NCBI RefSeq assembly: GCF_028288465.1
Contig: NZ_JAQBNR010000050.1
Coordinates: forward strand, 1-64,000
Reading direction: 5' to 3'
Source: Ferruginibacter sp.
Lineage (GTDB): Bacteria; Bacteroidota; Bacteroidia; Chitinophagales; Chitinophagaceae
Length of the DNA: 64,000 bases
Made by a program: the position numbers and the translations under genes
Shown: positions 8,113 to 16,231 of the stretch, piece by piece
How the letters are laid out: every line of letters begins with the position of its first letter
Position numbering within the stretch: the first letter of the stretch is position 1
Notes under the pieces: model-generated
What the model was told of the DNA's origin: nothing
What the model saw: the letters and a program-made list of their open reading frames with translations, nothing else
Database searches by the model: none

Positions 8113-9906
8113 TTACCAGGGGTACTTAGCCGCAGTAATCAGTGTATCTGCAATTCTTCTTCTGGCATCTTTACTGTTGAACGGTGCGGCTTTTGTAAAA
8201 CGTTTTAGCCCAAGCAGCATCATGCGCTGTTCGTCACCATCAGCAAAAGCATTAATGGCTTCCTTGCCAGCCTTGTTTACATTATCAATCGCATCATTTA
8301 AACAGCAGCGCATCATATCAATGTGGATTGTGGCTGCAGCTTCGCCTTGTTTATCTGTCATTTTTATTATTCTTAATAAAGTACTTTCTGCTACAAACGT
8401 TTCGATCGCCATATCTGCAATGTTCATCAATATTTCCTGTTCATCCGAAATCTTCATCATCAGTTTTTGTACTGCGGCGCCTGCTACCATCAAAATACTT
8501 TTCTTCATATTTACAATGGATTTTTTTTCGGCAGCAAAAGGTGTCTCATCATCGTTACCAAACTCGGGTATGCTCATCAATTCTTTGGAAACCGCCATGG
8601 CAGGACCCATCAGGTCAAGCTTGCCTTTCATGGCTCTTTTTAAAATCATATCCACCGTAAGCAACCGGTTAATCTCATTGGTGCCTTCATAAATTCGGTT
8701 AATACGGCTGTCCCTGTAAGCACGGCTGATTGGATATTCATCACTAAAACCGTTGCCGCCAAAAACCTGTACACCTTCATCCACCACAAAATCCAACACT
8801 TCGCTGCCATGCACTTTTAATATGGCGCATTCTACGGCAAATTCTTCCGCGGCGCCCAGTAAGGCTTCGTTAAACGGCTTGCCTGCATTGGCCAGTTCAA
8901 TTTCTTTATCATCAATCCATTTACTGGTTCGGTATAAGGCGCTTTCGCACGAAAAAATCCGGATGGCTGCTTCAGCCAGTTTATGTTTTATAGCGCCAAA
9001 ATTAGCAATGGCTGTTTTAAACTGCTCTCTTGTTTTTGCATAATCAATGGTGCTGTTCAATGCCATCTTGGATCCGCCCAATGCCGCAGCACACAACTTC
9101 AACCTCCCTATATTTAAAATATTAAAAGCGATGATATGCCCCTTGCCAACCTCGCCCAGTAAATTTTCTGCCGGCACTTTACAATCCTGAAAGTACAGTT
9201 GCACGGTAGAAGAACCCTTAATTCCCATTTTATGTTCTTCCGGTCCCTGGGTAAAACCTTCAAAGCCACGCTCTACAATAAACGCAGAAAATTTGTCGCC
9301 GTCAATTTTAGCAAATACGGTGTACACATCGGCAAAGCCACCATTGGTGATCCAGCATTTTTGCCCGTTTAAAATATAGTTCTTACCGTCGGCAGAAAGT
9401 ATAGCAGATGTTTTAGCCCCCAATGCATCACTGCCACTATTGGGTTCGGTTAATCCGTAAGCTCCTTTCCATTCACCTGTGGCCAGTTTAGGAATGTATT
9501 TTTGCTTTTGTTCCGCAGTACCAAAGTATAAAATAGGCAATGTACCAATGCCCGTATGTGCAGCAATGGCCACGCTAAAAGAATAACCGCCGCCAAGGCC
9601 TTCATTAACCAGGGTTGACGTAACAAAATCTTTTCCCAGGCCGCCAAATTCTTCCGGAACGGAGGCGCCCAATAATCCCTGTTCACCAGCTTTTACCATC
9701 AGGGATGGCATCAGACCCTGTTCCAGTTTATCAATGCGGTCTGCAACCGGCAGTACTTCGGTCTGCAAAAACTGCAAACACATTTCCTTTACCATCAATT
9801 GCTCCTCATTAAAATCTTCGGGCGTAAAAGAGTCAAATGCATTGCTTTCTTTAATTAACCATTCACCACCTTTTAGTGATGCAGTAGTTGAAGTTGATGC
9901 GCTCAT
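8113..9906 (-). CDS. acyl-CoA dehydrogenase (VLCAD/ACAD9-like, long form)
   Basis: Flavoenzyme that introduces the alpha-beta double bond into acyl-CoA in fatty-acid oxidation. The order is standard: N-terminal helical domain (about 30-150), FAD-binding middle domain with GAYGLTEPNSGSD and WITNGG (about 150-260), C-terminal helical domain with RLKLCAAALG, QVFGGNGF and the catalytic Glu in RIYEGTNEI (near residue 405). At 597 residues it carries an additional C-terminal helical domain of about 160 residues, as in mitochondrial VLCAD and ACAD9, suggesting long-chain substrates. No electron-transfer flavoprotein or thiolase genes are next to it; a MarR gene lies 80 bases upstream on the same strand. 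Confidence 0.93.
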   Translation of the reverse strand: MSASTSTTASLKGGEWLIKESNAFDSFTPEDFNEEQLMVKEMCLQFLQTEVLPVADRIDKLEQGLMPSLMVKAGEQGLLGASVPEEFGGLGKDFVTSTLVNEGLGGGYSFSVAIAAHTGIGTLPILYFGTAEQKQKYIPKLATGEWKGAYGLTEPNSGSDALGAKTSAILSADGKNYILNGQKCWITNGGFADVYTVFAKIDGDKFSAFIVERGFEGFTQGPEEHKMGIKGSSTVQLYFQDCKVPAENLLGEVGKGHIIAFNILNIGRLKLCAAALGGSKMALNSTIDYAKTREQFKTAIANFGAIKHKLAEAAIRIFSCESALYRTSKWIDDKEIELANAGKPFNEALLGAAEEFAVECAILKVHGSEVLDFVVDEGVQVFGGNGFSDEYPISRAYRDSRINRIYEGTNEINRLLTVDMILKRAMKGKLDLMGPAMAVSKELMSIPEFGNDDETPFAAEKKSIVNMKKSILMVAGAAVQKLMMKISDEQEILMNIADMAIETFVAESTLLRIIKMTDKQGEAAATIHIDMMRCCLNDAIDNVNKAGKEAINAFADGDEQRMMLLGLKRFTKAAPFNSKDARRRIADTLITAAKYPW

Positions 9907-9986
9907 AGTTGTAAAGTTTGTCGCCAGCTACAAGTTAGCCGGGGTGTGATTATTTGAAAACTTGTTTAACAATCGTTAATATAAAT

Positions 9987-10439
9987 TTATGCAGATATGC
10001 TGGCCAGGTTATCGTATACCTTCTGCAGTACCAGCTTGGCGACTTCCACCTCCTCAATGGTAACGCCTTCCAGCGCTTCGTTCAATGTCTGGTTGGCGAG
10101 TTCCATCGTCTTTTCCTGTAAATCTTTTGCTTCTGCTGTTAAATAGATCATGTTCATCCGCCGGTCGTTTTTGCTGGATACCCGTTTTACCAGTTGCAGT
10201 TTTTCCAGGTTATCTACCAACCGTGTAATGCTGGGCTTATCCCTGAAAGTCGCGTCGCACAATTGCTGCTGACTCAGCCCGTCTTCCTTCCATAAATGAT
10301 ATAAGACGCTCCATTGTTCAATCGTTATTTCTACACCGGCATCTTTAAAATTTTTCTGTAACCTGCGTGCAATGGCCGTGCTCGCTTTACCGGTAATAAA
10401 GCTGTATAATTCCCCCTTTTTAAATTGGTTGTTTGGCAT
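9987..10439 (-). CDS. MarR-family transcriptional regulator
   Basis: 150 residues with the winged-helix core of the family: the recognition helix region LSQQQLCDATFRDKPSITRLVDNLEKLQLV (about 55-84, shown in part) followed by the wing VSSKNDRRMNMIYLT with the conserved DRR. MarR proteins bind short palindromes as dimers and release them on binding small aromatic or lipid ligands or upon oxidation. A perfect palindrome begins at its start codon, so it probably represses itself. Being directly upstream of the acyl-CoA dehydrogenase gene on the same strand, it may also control that gene; this is inference. Confidence 0.92.
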   Translation of the reverse strand: MPNNQFKKGELYSFITGKASTAIARRLQKNFKDAGVEITIEQWSVLYHLWKEDGLSQQQLCDATFRDKPSITRLVDNLEKLQLVKRVSSKNDRRMNMIYLTAEAKDLQEKTMELANQTLNEALEGVTIEEVEVAKLVLQKVYDNLASISA

Positions 10440-10460
10440 ATAGTTGTTTAGACAACTATA
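10439..10460. promoter_or_regulatory. MarR-type operator palindrome
   Basis: TATAGTTGT (10439-10447) and ACAACTATA (10452-10460) form a perfect nine-base inverted repeat with a four-base centre. The half-site and spacing fit MarR operators, and the site overlaps the first base of the MarR start codon, just where a repressor would block transcription or its start. Confidence 0.75.
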
Positions 10461-10473
10461 TAAAGATATATGA

Positions 10474-10502
10474 TTCGTTTGAAATTTTAAAAATTATTTT
10501 TG
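10474..10502 (+). promoter_or_regulatory. sigma-A promoter for the glycosyltransferase gene
   Basis: TATTTTTG at 10495-10502 is an exact TAnnTTTG match, with TTC at 10474-10476 18 bases upstream. It supports translation from the ATG at 10566 rather than an upstream in-frame start at 10500, which would lie inside this element. Confidence 0.5.
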
Positions 10503-10565
10503 TGCTCCCGGCTTTTGTGCAAAAATTTAACGTCCTTGCGTCGCACTCTTGTACGGCATACCAAT

Positions 10566-11747
10566 ATGGAGCCCATTCTACTCATTACCGCTGGCGTTTT
10601 TTTTGCAGGTTACGCAGTACTTATTCTATATTATCGCTATTGTTGGCTTCAGATTCCAACTTTTTTAGGTGCATCCGGCAAACTTAGTTCGGGCATTCAC
10701 CTGTCAACAAAAATTACTATCATCATTCCCGCCAGAGACGAAGAACAGCACATTGGCAAGTGCCTGCAATCCATTCTCAGCCAAACCTATCCAATAGATC
10801 TGGTTGAAATTATTGTAGTAGATGATCATTCAACAGACCGGACTGCGGCGATTGTTCAATCCTTTAATCAAGGTAACATCCAATGCATTGCTTTAAAAGA
10901 TCACGTGAATGAAAAACTAAATGCATACAAAAAAAAGGCGATCGAAATAGCCATATCCCAATCCCGGGGCGACCTGATTGTTACTACGGATGCGGATTGC
11001 ACAATGGAAAAAAATTGGTTGTCAACTATAGCTGCTTTTTATGAAAACTTTCAGCCCGTCTTTATTGCGGCGCCAGTCGCGATTGATGGCAGCAGTTTTT
11101 TAGGCATTTTTCAATCGTTGGATTTTATGACGTTGCAGGGAATAACCGGTGCTGCTGTATTTAAAAAAATACACAGTATGTGCAACGGTGCCAATCTTGC
11201 CTATGAAAAAAAAGCATTTTATGAAGTGAATGGTTTTGCCGGCATAGACCATATTGCCAGCGGTGATGACATGCTGCTGATGCACAAAATTTATACACGC
11301 TATCCCGACAGGGTACTGTTTTTAAAGTCGTCTGAGGCAATCGTTACAACTGAAGCCATGAGCAGCTGGACAGACTTTTTTAACCAGCGCATTCGCTGGG
11401 CAAGCAAGGCAGATACCTATGACGATAAACGAATTATGGCAGTGCTGGTATTAGTTTATTTTTTTAATCTGATGTTGCTGCTGTTGCCCATAACAGCTAT
11501 CTTCAGCAATGCCAGTTTTTCAATCGGCCAAGTTAACCTGACCATAATACAATACTGGTTTTTTCTGCTGGTTTTAAAAACAGTCACCGAACTATTTTTT
11601 TTATTTCCGGTGGCGGCTTTTTTTAATAAAAAAAACGTGTTGTGGTGGTTTCCTGCAGCTCAGCCATTTCATATTTTGTATACGGTTATTGCTGGTTGGC
11701 TGGGAAAATTTGGCAGCTATCATTGGAAAGACCGTTCAGTAAAATAA
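10566..11747 (+). CDS. family 2 glycosyltransferase, membrane-bound
   Basis: 393 residues. An N-terminal membrane helix is followed by a GT-A fold: IIIPARDEEQHIGKCLQSIL, VVDDHSTD, the metal-binding TTDADC (DxD type), an acceptor-side GDDMLL and the QxxRW-like NQRIRWASK. Two or three membrane helices follow at the C-terminus (about 300-380). Such proteins transfer sugars from nucleotide-sugar donors to lipid or polysaccharide acceptors at the inner membrane. The downstream permease begins ten bases after the stop, so they are probably co-transcribed, though no shared function is obvious. Donor and acceptor are unknown. Confidence 0.9.
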   Translation: MEPILLITAGVFFAGYAVLILYYRYCWLQIPTFLGASGKLSSGIHLSTKITIIIPARDEEQHIGKCLQSILSQTYPIDLVEIIVVDDHSTDRTAAIVQSFNQGNIQCIALKDHVNEKLNAYKKKAIEIAISQSRGDLIVTTDADCTMEKNWLSTIAAFYENFQPVFIAAPVAIDGSSFLGIFQSLDFMTLQGITGAAVFKKIHSMCNGANLAYEKKAFYEVNGFAGIDHIASGDDMLLMHKIYTRYPDRVLFLKSSEAIVTTEAMSSWTDFFNQRIRWASKADTYDDKRIMAVLVLVYFFNLMLLLLPITAIFSNASFSIGQVNLTIIQYWFFLLVLKTVTELFFLFPVAAFFNKKNVLWWFPAAQPFHILYTVIAGWLGKFGSYHWKDRSVK

Positions 11748-11757
11748 TTTCGCAGCA

Positions 11758-12873
11758 ATGTTAACAATGGAGCAATCATTTTCTTTTACAGCACAAACCT
11801 GGCATCGGCTCAAAAAAAACAAGGCTGCATTATTTGGCCTGGCAGTGATTGCTATAGCCATCTTTCTATCCCTGTTTGGCTACCTGGTGGCGCCAGACGC
11901 CACGCCAAATGCGAATTTGCAAACAGTAGAGATACAGGCAAAAAATCCAGGCTACAAACAACTCTTTTTAAAAATCCCCTACAAAAAAAATAATTCAGTT
12001 AGCTGGTTTACAAAACTGATCAGTGGAAAGGCAGAGGATTACCGGTATCTGCCAATCACTAAATATGAAGTAAAGGACAATTCGCTTGTGGTGAATAAAT
12101 ATGTTGATGATGATACAAGCGTGGTACAAATTTATTCCATCAGCCAGTTAACCAATCACCGGCCAGCCAAATTATTTCAGCAAAATATTGTTACCAAAAT
12201 ATACTACCTGGGCACTGATAAATTTGGTCGCGACATTTTGAGCAGATTAATCATTGGTACAAAAGTAAGCCTCGCCGTCGGCCTGATAGCTGTGCTTATT
12301 TCACTGGTGCTGGGTGTTGCACTGGGAGCTGTTGCCGGCTACTACCGGGGATGGATAGACGAAGTTGTTATGTGGCTGGTAAATGTTACCTGGAGCATTC
12401 CAACTTTGCTACTGGTGTTTGCCATTACCATGGCTTTGGGCAAAGGCTTTTGGCAAATATTTATTGCAGTCGGCCTTACCATGTGGGTAAGCGTTGCCCG
12501 TTTGATCCGTGGGCAGGTGATGGCTGTGAAAGAAATGGAATACATACAGGCAGCGAAAGTAATGGGGTTAAGCAATAGCAGAATCATCGTACGTCACATT
12601 TTACCAAACATACTTGGACCGGTACTGGTAATTGCAGCAAGCAATTTTGCAACAGCTATTATTATTGAAGCCGGCTTAAGTTTTTTAGGTATCGGGGTAC
12701 AACCGCCACAACCAAGCTGGGGATTAATGATCCGGGAAAATTATAATTTTATCATTACCCACAATGCCATACTGGCCCTCATACCAGGCTTCGCTATTAT
12801 GCTGCTGGTACTTGCTTTTAACTTATTGGGCAATGGTTTGCGGGATGCAGCGGATGTGAAGAGCATTACTTAA
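11758..12873 (+). CDS. ABC transporter permease, OppC/DppC type
   Basis: Inner-membrane permease of a peptide/nickel-type ABC importer. One helix near residues 23-45 is followed by an unusually long insert, then LGTDKFGRDILSRLI, five more helices and the EAA loop EYIQAAKVMGLSNSRIIVRHILPN (partial: YIQAAKVMGL) that docks the ATPase; it ends with the family's NLLGNGLRDAADVK. At 371 residues it is longer than the usual 280-300 because about 100 residues lie between helix 1 and the GRD motif, probably periplasmic. No partner permease, ATPase or binding protein is within the window, so its partners must be encoded elsewhere. The ATG at 11767 is an alternative start. Confidence 0.9.
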   Translation: MLTMEQSFSFTAQTWHRLKKNKAALFGLAVIAIAIFLSLFGYLVAPDATPNANLQTVEIQAKNPGYKQLFLKIPYKKNNSVSWFTKLISGKAEDYRYLPITKYEVKDNSLVVNKYVDDDTSVVQIYSISQLTNHRPAKLFQQNIVTKIYYLGTDKFGRDILSRLIIGTKVSLAVGLIAVLISLVLGVALGAVAGYYRGWIDEVVMWLVNVTWSIPTLLLVFAITMALGKGFWQIFIAVGLTMWVSVARLIRGQVMAVKEMEYIQAAKVMGLSNSRIIVRHILPNILGPVLVIAASNFATAIIIEAGLSFLGIGVQPPQPSWGLMIRENYNFIITHNAILALIPGFAIMLLVLAFNLLGNGLRDAADVKSIT

Positions 12874-12901
12874 AAGTGCTTATGATTGCCTAACCAACCA
12901 T

Positions 12902-13375
12902 TTAATCAACCGGGGCTACCTGGACGTTTCTGTTAAATCCTTCTTCCAGCGAAATGAAAGTTTCGGTGCGATCAATTCCTTTAATTTTTTGTAATGCATC
13001 GTGCAGTACAAAACGCAGTTGTGTTATATCCTTACAAACAATCTCAATAAACATACTGTAATTACCCGTGATGTAGTTAAGCCTTACAATTTCAGGAATA
13101 TTCATTAATTCTTTAGCCACAGCATCGTATAATGAGCTTTTTTCTAAATAAATTCCAACGAAAGCGGTAATATCATACCCTAACTGCCGGATATCTACAT
13201 TTAGTTTAGTACCTTTGACAATTCCGAACTCTTGTAGTTTTTTGATACGTACGTGAATGGTACCGCCACTTACAAATAATTTCTTACCTAGTTCAGCATA
13301 AGAAATTTCAGCGGTTTCCATCATTTCATGAATAATTTGCAAATCAAGTTTGTCAAGATTTAATTTGGTCGCCAT
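12902..13375 (-). CDS. Lrp/AsnC-family transcriptional regulator
   Basis: 157 residues: N-terminal helix-turn-helix (about 5-60, LDLQIIHEMMETAEISYAEL in part, ...GGTIHVRIKKLQEFGIVKG) and a C-terminal RAM/ligand domain (about 70-150, FVGIYLEK, ITGNYSMFIEIVCKD). Members sense amino acids and act as octamers or larger on AT-rich DNA. The gene is divergent from the tRNA-like RNA gene, and the shared 140-base AT-rich spacer holds an inverted repeat TTGAATAT/ATATTCAA (13421-13428, 13459-13466), a plausible binding site for autoregulation and for the RNA promoter. Confidence 0.93.
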   Translation of the reverse strand: MATKLNLDKLDLQIIHEMMETAEISYAELGKKLFVSGGTIHVRIKKLQEFGIVKGTKLNVDIRQLGYDITAFVGIYLEKSSLYDAVAKELMNIPEIVRLNYITGNYSMFIEIVCKDITQLRFVLHDALQKIKGIDRTETFISLEEGFNRNVQVAPVD

Positions 13376-13401
13376 TTTTTATTTTGATTTTAATAACTAT
13401 T

Positions 13402-13409
13402 CAAATATA
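13402..13409 (-). promoter_or_regulatory. -7 element of the Lrp-family gene
   Basis: On the minus strand this reads TATATTTG, an exact TAnnTTTG match about 27 bases before the start codon. No good TTG lies 19-21 bases further upstream. Confidence 0.5.
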
Positions 13410-13420
13410 TGCACAATTGA

Positions 13421-13466
13421 TTGAATATTATCTATATTTTTAAAATATTTAGTAAAATATATTCAA
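13421..13466. promoter_or_regulatory. AT-rich inverted repeat between the Lrp gene and the tRNA-like RNA
   Basis: TTGAATAT (13421-13428) and ATATTCAA (13459-13466) are perfect inverted copies 30 bases apart. Together with the AT-rich centre this suits an Lrp-type regulator and lies between the two divergent promoters. Confidence 0.4.
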
Positions 13467-13491
13467 TATAATGGCATTTTACGTAGATTTG
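13462..13491 (+). promoter_or_regulatory. promoter of the tRNA-like RNA gene
   Basis: TAGATTTG at 13484-13491 matches TAnnTTTG exactly; TTC at 13462-13464 lies 19 bases upstream in the place of TTG. Initiation would fall near 13497, about 17 bases before the predicted mature 5' end. Confidence 0.55.
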
Positions 13492-13513
13492 CACAATAAA
13501 TGTTCTTTAAAAT

Positions 13514-13685
13514 TGTGGGGTGATGAAATCTTTGGCAGACATGCCCTCTTGTCTCGGGGGTGGAGATAACAGGATAAATATAGCATAGAGCCGTGCCTGC
13601 AGCAATGCAGACTCGACCAGGGTCGACCACTCAACTTTGTGCTACAACTAACTGCTCCGTGGAGGTTCGATCCCTCCCCCTACAG
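13514..13685 (+). ncRNA. tRNA-like RNA with a ~100-nt enlarged variable region (unidentified)
   Basis: No protein can be read here, but a whole cloverleaf can. TGTGGGG (13514-13520) pairs with CCCTACA (13678-13684) as a 7-bp acceptor stem with one G-U; T8-G9 follow; a 3-bp D stem ATG/CAT (13523-13525/13540-13542) encloses a loop with the invariant GG; CCCTC/GGGGG (13544-13548/13556-13560) forms a 5-bp anticodon-type stem with loop TTGTCTC (T33 present, anticodon position GTC); GGAGG-TTCGATC-CCTCC (13661-13677) is a canonical T arm joined directly to the acceptor strand; discriminator G13685. Between anticodon-type arm and T arm lie 100 bases instead of 4-24, folding as GGAG/CTCC (13562/13654), TAGCA/TGCTA (13581/13640) and two hairpins, one with a GCAA tetraloop (13597-13610), one at 13613-13626. 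It has its own promoter and terminator. CCA is not encoded. The 3-bp D stem resembles class II tRNAs (Leu/Ser). T at position 37 is unusual for a decoding tRNA. I know no described family with this layout. Confidence 0.6.
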
Positions 13686-13687
13686 CT

Positions 13688-13722
13688 AAAAGCCTTTGCA
13701 ATTTTTGCAAAGGCTTTTTTGT
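13688..13722 (+). terminator. intrinsic terminator of the tRNA-like RNA
   Basis: AAAAGCCTTTGCAA (13688-13701) pairs perfectly with TTGCAAAGGCTTTT (13705-13718) over a TTT loop, followed by more T. It starts three bases after the predicted discriminator base. Confidence 0.9.
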
Positions 13723-14003
13723 TTTATGAACGCTCTTAAACCAGCAATATTCATATCAAGTTTTAATACGCACGCCATTATCTTAAGTTTCTTCCGGTAA
13801 AAAGGCGTATCCTGTTATATGGCATTTTGCTTGTTTAACAGCTTGCCACAATTTGATATAAACTTCTACGCAGACCGGTAAGCATTTCGCTGTGCAGACT
13901 ATTTATCAACCCACTTTTTTATCTCAGATAATTTCACGAAAATATCAGCATTCTCTTTGTTATTTACATCAAATATCCTAAATAAATGATGCCTGGCGTT
14001 TAC
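13723..14003. other. non-coding spacer between tRNA-like RNA and typA
   Basis: About 280 bases with no convincing gene. A minus-strand frame of about 33 codons ending at 13899 (…VKLSEIKKWVDK) has protein-like composition but no start codon and is closed off by a stop at 14001-14003; it could be the remnant of a lost gene or chance. Confidence 0.5.
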
Positions 14004-14036
14004 AAAAAAATCCCCCAATTTACATTGAGGGATTTC
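14004..14036 (-). terminator. terminator of typA
   Basis: Read on the minus strand: CCCTCAAT and ATTGGGGG form an 8-bp stem (one G-U) followed by seven T, starting about 22 bases after the typA stop codon. Confidence 0.85.
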
Positions 14037-14056
14037 GAAATACTATTAAAGTTTGC

Positions 14057-15868
14057 TTACGCTACTTCTGCTTTCATCATTTTTGACACTTTCTTTCTTT
14101 CATCTTCATCCAGAATTACTTTACGCATGCGTATGTTTTTTGGTGTTACTTCTATGCACTCATCCTGCTGAATATACTCCATACATTCTTCCAAAGTAAA
14201 CTGCCTTTTGGGAATCACACGAACTGAATCATCTGTACCGCTTGCACGCATATTGGTCAGCTGTTTCTTTTCTACCACATTTACCACCAGGTCGCCCGGT
14301 TTGGTACTTTCGCCAATTACCTGGCCTACATAAATTTCATCGGTGGTATCAATAAAGAAAGAACCCCTGTCCTGCAATTTATCAATGGAATAACCAGTTG
14401 GGAAACCGGCATTTTTAGCCAGCATCACCCCATTGTTTCTTCCGGGAATCGGGCCTTTCCATGGTTTGTATTCGTTAAACCGATGCGCCATTACTGCTTC
14501 ACCAGCCGTATTGGTCAACATTTGAGAACGCAATCCCAGCAAACCTCTTGATGGAATATCAAATTCCAGATGCTGCATTTCACCTTTACTTTCCATCACC
14601 AGCATTTCGCCTTTACGTTGAGTCACAAGGTCAATTACTTTACCACTGAATTCAGCCGGTACATCTACCACCAAAACTTCATATGGCTCGTGTTTTTTAC
14701 CATCTACTTCTTTTGTAAGTACCTGTGGTTGTCCTACAGTTAATTCATATCCTTCGCGACGCATGGTTTCAATCAATACACTTAAATGCAAAATACCACG
14801 ACCGTATACCATAAAGCTGTCCGCACTGTCGGTTGGTTGCACACGCAACGCAAGATTTTTTTCCAGTTCTTTTTCCAGCCTGTCTCTTAAATGGCGGCTG
14901 GTAACAAATTTACCATCACGTCCAAAGAAAGGAGAGTTATTGATACTGAACTGCATGTTCATTGTTGGTTCATCAATGCTCGTAATGGGCAATGCTTCCG
15001 GATTTTCAAAATCAGCGATGGTTTCGCCAATGTTGAATCCTTCAATACCTACAACTGCACAAATATCTCCGGCGCTTACTTCAGCTACTTTCTTTTTACC
15101 AAGGCCTTCAAAAATATACAATTCTTTTACCCTGCTTTTTACTACCGAGCCGTCTGTTTTCATCAGGCAAACAGGCTGGTTTTCTTTGATGGTACCCCTT
15201 GCAATTCTGCCCACTGCTATTCTTCCCAAAAATGAAGAATAGTCAAGTGAAGTGATTTGCAATTGCAAATTTCCTTCGGTAACATGTGGCTCAGGAACTT
15301 TTTCCAGGATAGTATCCAACAATGGAAAAATATTATCAGTTGGTTCTAACGTTGTATTCATCCAGCCTTGTTTACTGCTGCCGTAAACAGTAGCAAAATC
15401 AAGCTGTTCTTCAGTTGCATCCAGGTTAAAGAATAATTCAAAAACCGCGTCATGCACTTCATCAGGACGACAGTTTGGCTTGTCTACTTTATTGATCACT
15501 ACAATCGGGCGCAAACCCAGTTGCAACGCCTTTTGCAATACAAAACGTGTTTGGGGCATTGGTCCTTCAAAAGCATCTACCAGTAACACCACGCCATCTG
15601 CCATCTTCAATACCCTTTCTACTTCACCACCAAAATCGGCGTGACCAGGAGTATCTATCACGTTAATTTTAACGCCTTTGTAGTTTACAGATACGTTTTT
15701 ACTAAAAATAGTGATACCACGTTCCTTTTCGAGGTCATTACTATCCATTATCAATTCGCCTGTTTCCTGGTTATCACGAAAAATATTCGTGGTATGCAGA
15801 ATTTTGTCAACCAGGGTTGTTTTGCCATGATCTACGTGCGCAATGATGGCGATGTTTCTTATATTCAT
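14057..15868 (-). CDS. typA: ribosome-binding translational GTPase TypA/BipA
   Basis: EF-G-like GTPase that binds the 70S ribosome and supports 50S assembly and growth under cold or stress; cytosolic. At 603 residues it has the family length. G1 AHVDHGKTTL (10-19), G3 DTPGHADF (about 74-81) and G4 NKVDK (about 127-131) are intact, followed by the beta-barrel domain II, two EF-G-like domains and the TypA-specific C-terminal domain (…RGSFFIDTTDEIYVGQVIGE, quoted in part; near LVVNVVEKKQLTNMRASG). It is monocistronic with its own sigma-A promoter about 95 bases upstream and a terminator just after the stop. Confidence 0.97.
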   Translation of the reverse strand: MNIRNIAIIAHVDHGKTTLVDKILHTTNIFRDNQETGELIMDSNDLEKERGITIFSKNVSVNYKGVKINVIDTPGHADFGGEVERVLKMADGVVLLVDAFEGPMPQTRFVLQKALQLGLRPIVVINKVDKPNCRPDEVHDAVFELFFNLDATEEQLDFATVYGSSKQGWMNTTLEPTDNIFPLLDTILEKVPEPHVTEGNLQLQITSLDYSSFLGRIAVGRIARGTIKENQPVCLMKTDGSVVKSRVKELYIFEGLGKKKVAEVSAGDICAVVGIEGFNIGETIADFENPEALPITSIDEPTMNMQFSINNSPFFGRDGKFVTSRHLRDRLEKELEKNLALRVQPTDSADSFMVYGRGILHLSVLIETMRREGYELTVGQPQVLTKEVDGKKHEPYEVLVVDVPAEFSGKVIDLVTQRKGEMLVMESKGEMQHLEFDIPSRGLLGLRSQMLTNTAGEAVMAHRFNEYKPWKGPIPGRNNGVMLAKNAGFPTGYSIDKLQDRGSFFIDTTDEIYVGQVIGESTKPGDLVVNVVEKKQLTNMRASGTDDSVRVIPKRQFTLEECMEYIQQDECIEVTPKNIRMRKVILDEDERKKVSKMMKAEVA

Positions 15869-16231
15869 TTTTTACTTTGCTTTTAGCTGTTTTTTCAGCC
15901 CCCGGTTAATCTGTAAGGTTAATCCGGTTACCCAAAAAACTTCAGCTGTTTTTTGAATGTGCGAAAGTAAGCAAATTCAGCCGTACCACAAGGTTAAATG
16001 TAAACTTATGATCGTAAAAAGACGTTAAATCAGACCGTGTGGGCAATGATTTGAGACAATTTTACAATGAAAACCACTTAATTTACTGTAGTGGGACTTG
16101 TGTATAAATTATTTTAACGTTTACCCCCTCTTAAAAAAAGTAAATTCAATAGCTGGGTATCCCAATATTAAATATCAACAGTTATTTAAATGGCAGGAGA
16201 ATTGATAGATTAATAAAAACTTATATCAGGA
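15869..16231. other. spacer upstream of typA and the small membrane protein gene
   Basis: Divergent intergenic region of 363 bases. Besides the typA promoter it holds the typA leader, with two near-copies of AGCTGTTTTTT (near 15888 and 15945) and an imperfect GGTTAA/TTAATCC pairing. I find no good -7 element for the rightward gene and no RNA gene. Confidence 0.5.
15962..15991 (-). promoter_or_regulatory. sigma-A promoter of typA
   Basis: On the minus strand TTG (15991-15989), a 19-base spacer and TACTTTCG (15969-15962). The -7 element has the same TTCG ending as the asd promoter. The transcript would carry a leader of about 85-90 bases. Confidence 0.55.

Noticed and set aside
13562..13588. 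In-frame GDNRINIA followed by TAG within the tRNA-like RNA, reminiscent of a tmRNA tag
   Set aside because: It does not end in Ala-Ala, the RNA is far shorter than tmRNA, lacks the tmRNA 5' signature and the G-U at the Ala identity position; most likely chance.
13693..13713. TTGCAA-type palindrome as a second Fur-family operator
   Set aside because: It is the stem of the intrinsic terminator of the tRNA-like RNA, with N3 rather than N5 spacing.
13899..14000. Minus-strand frame of about 33 codons ending ...VKLSEIKKWVDK
   Set aside because: Protein-like composition but no start codon, bounded by a stop at 14001-14003, and no recognisable family; too short to call a gene remnant.
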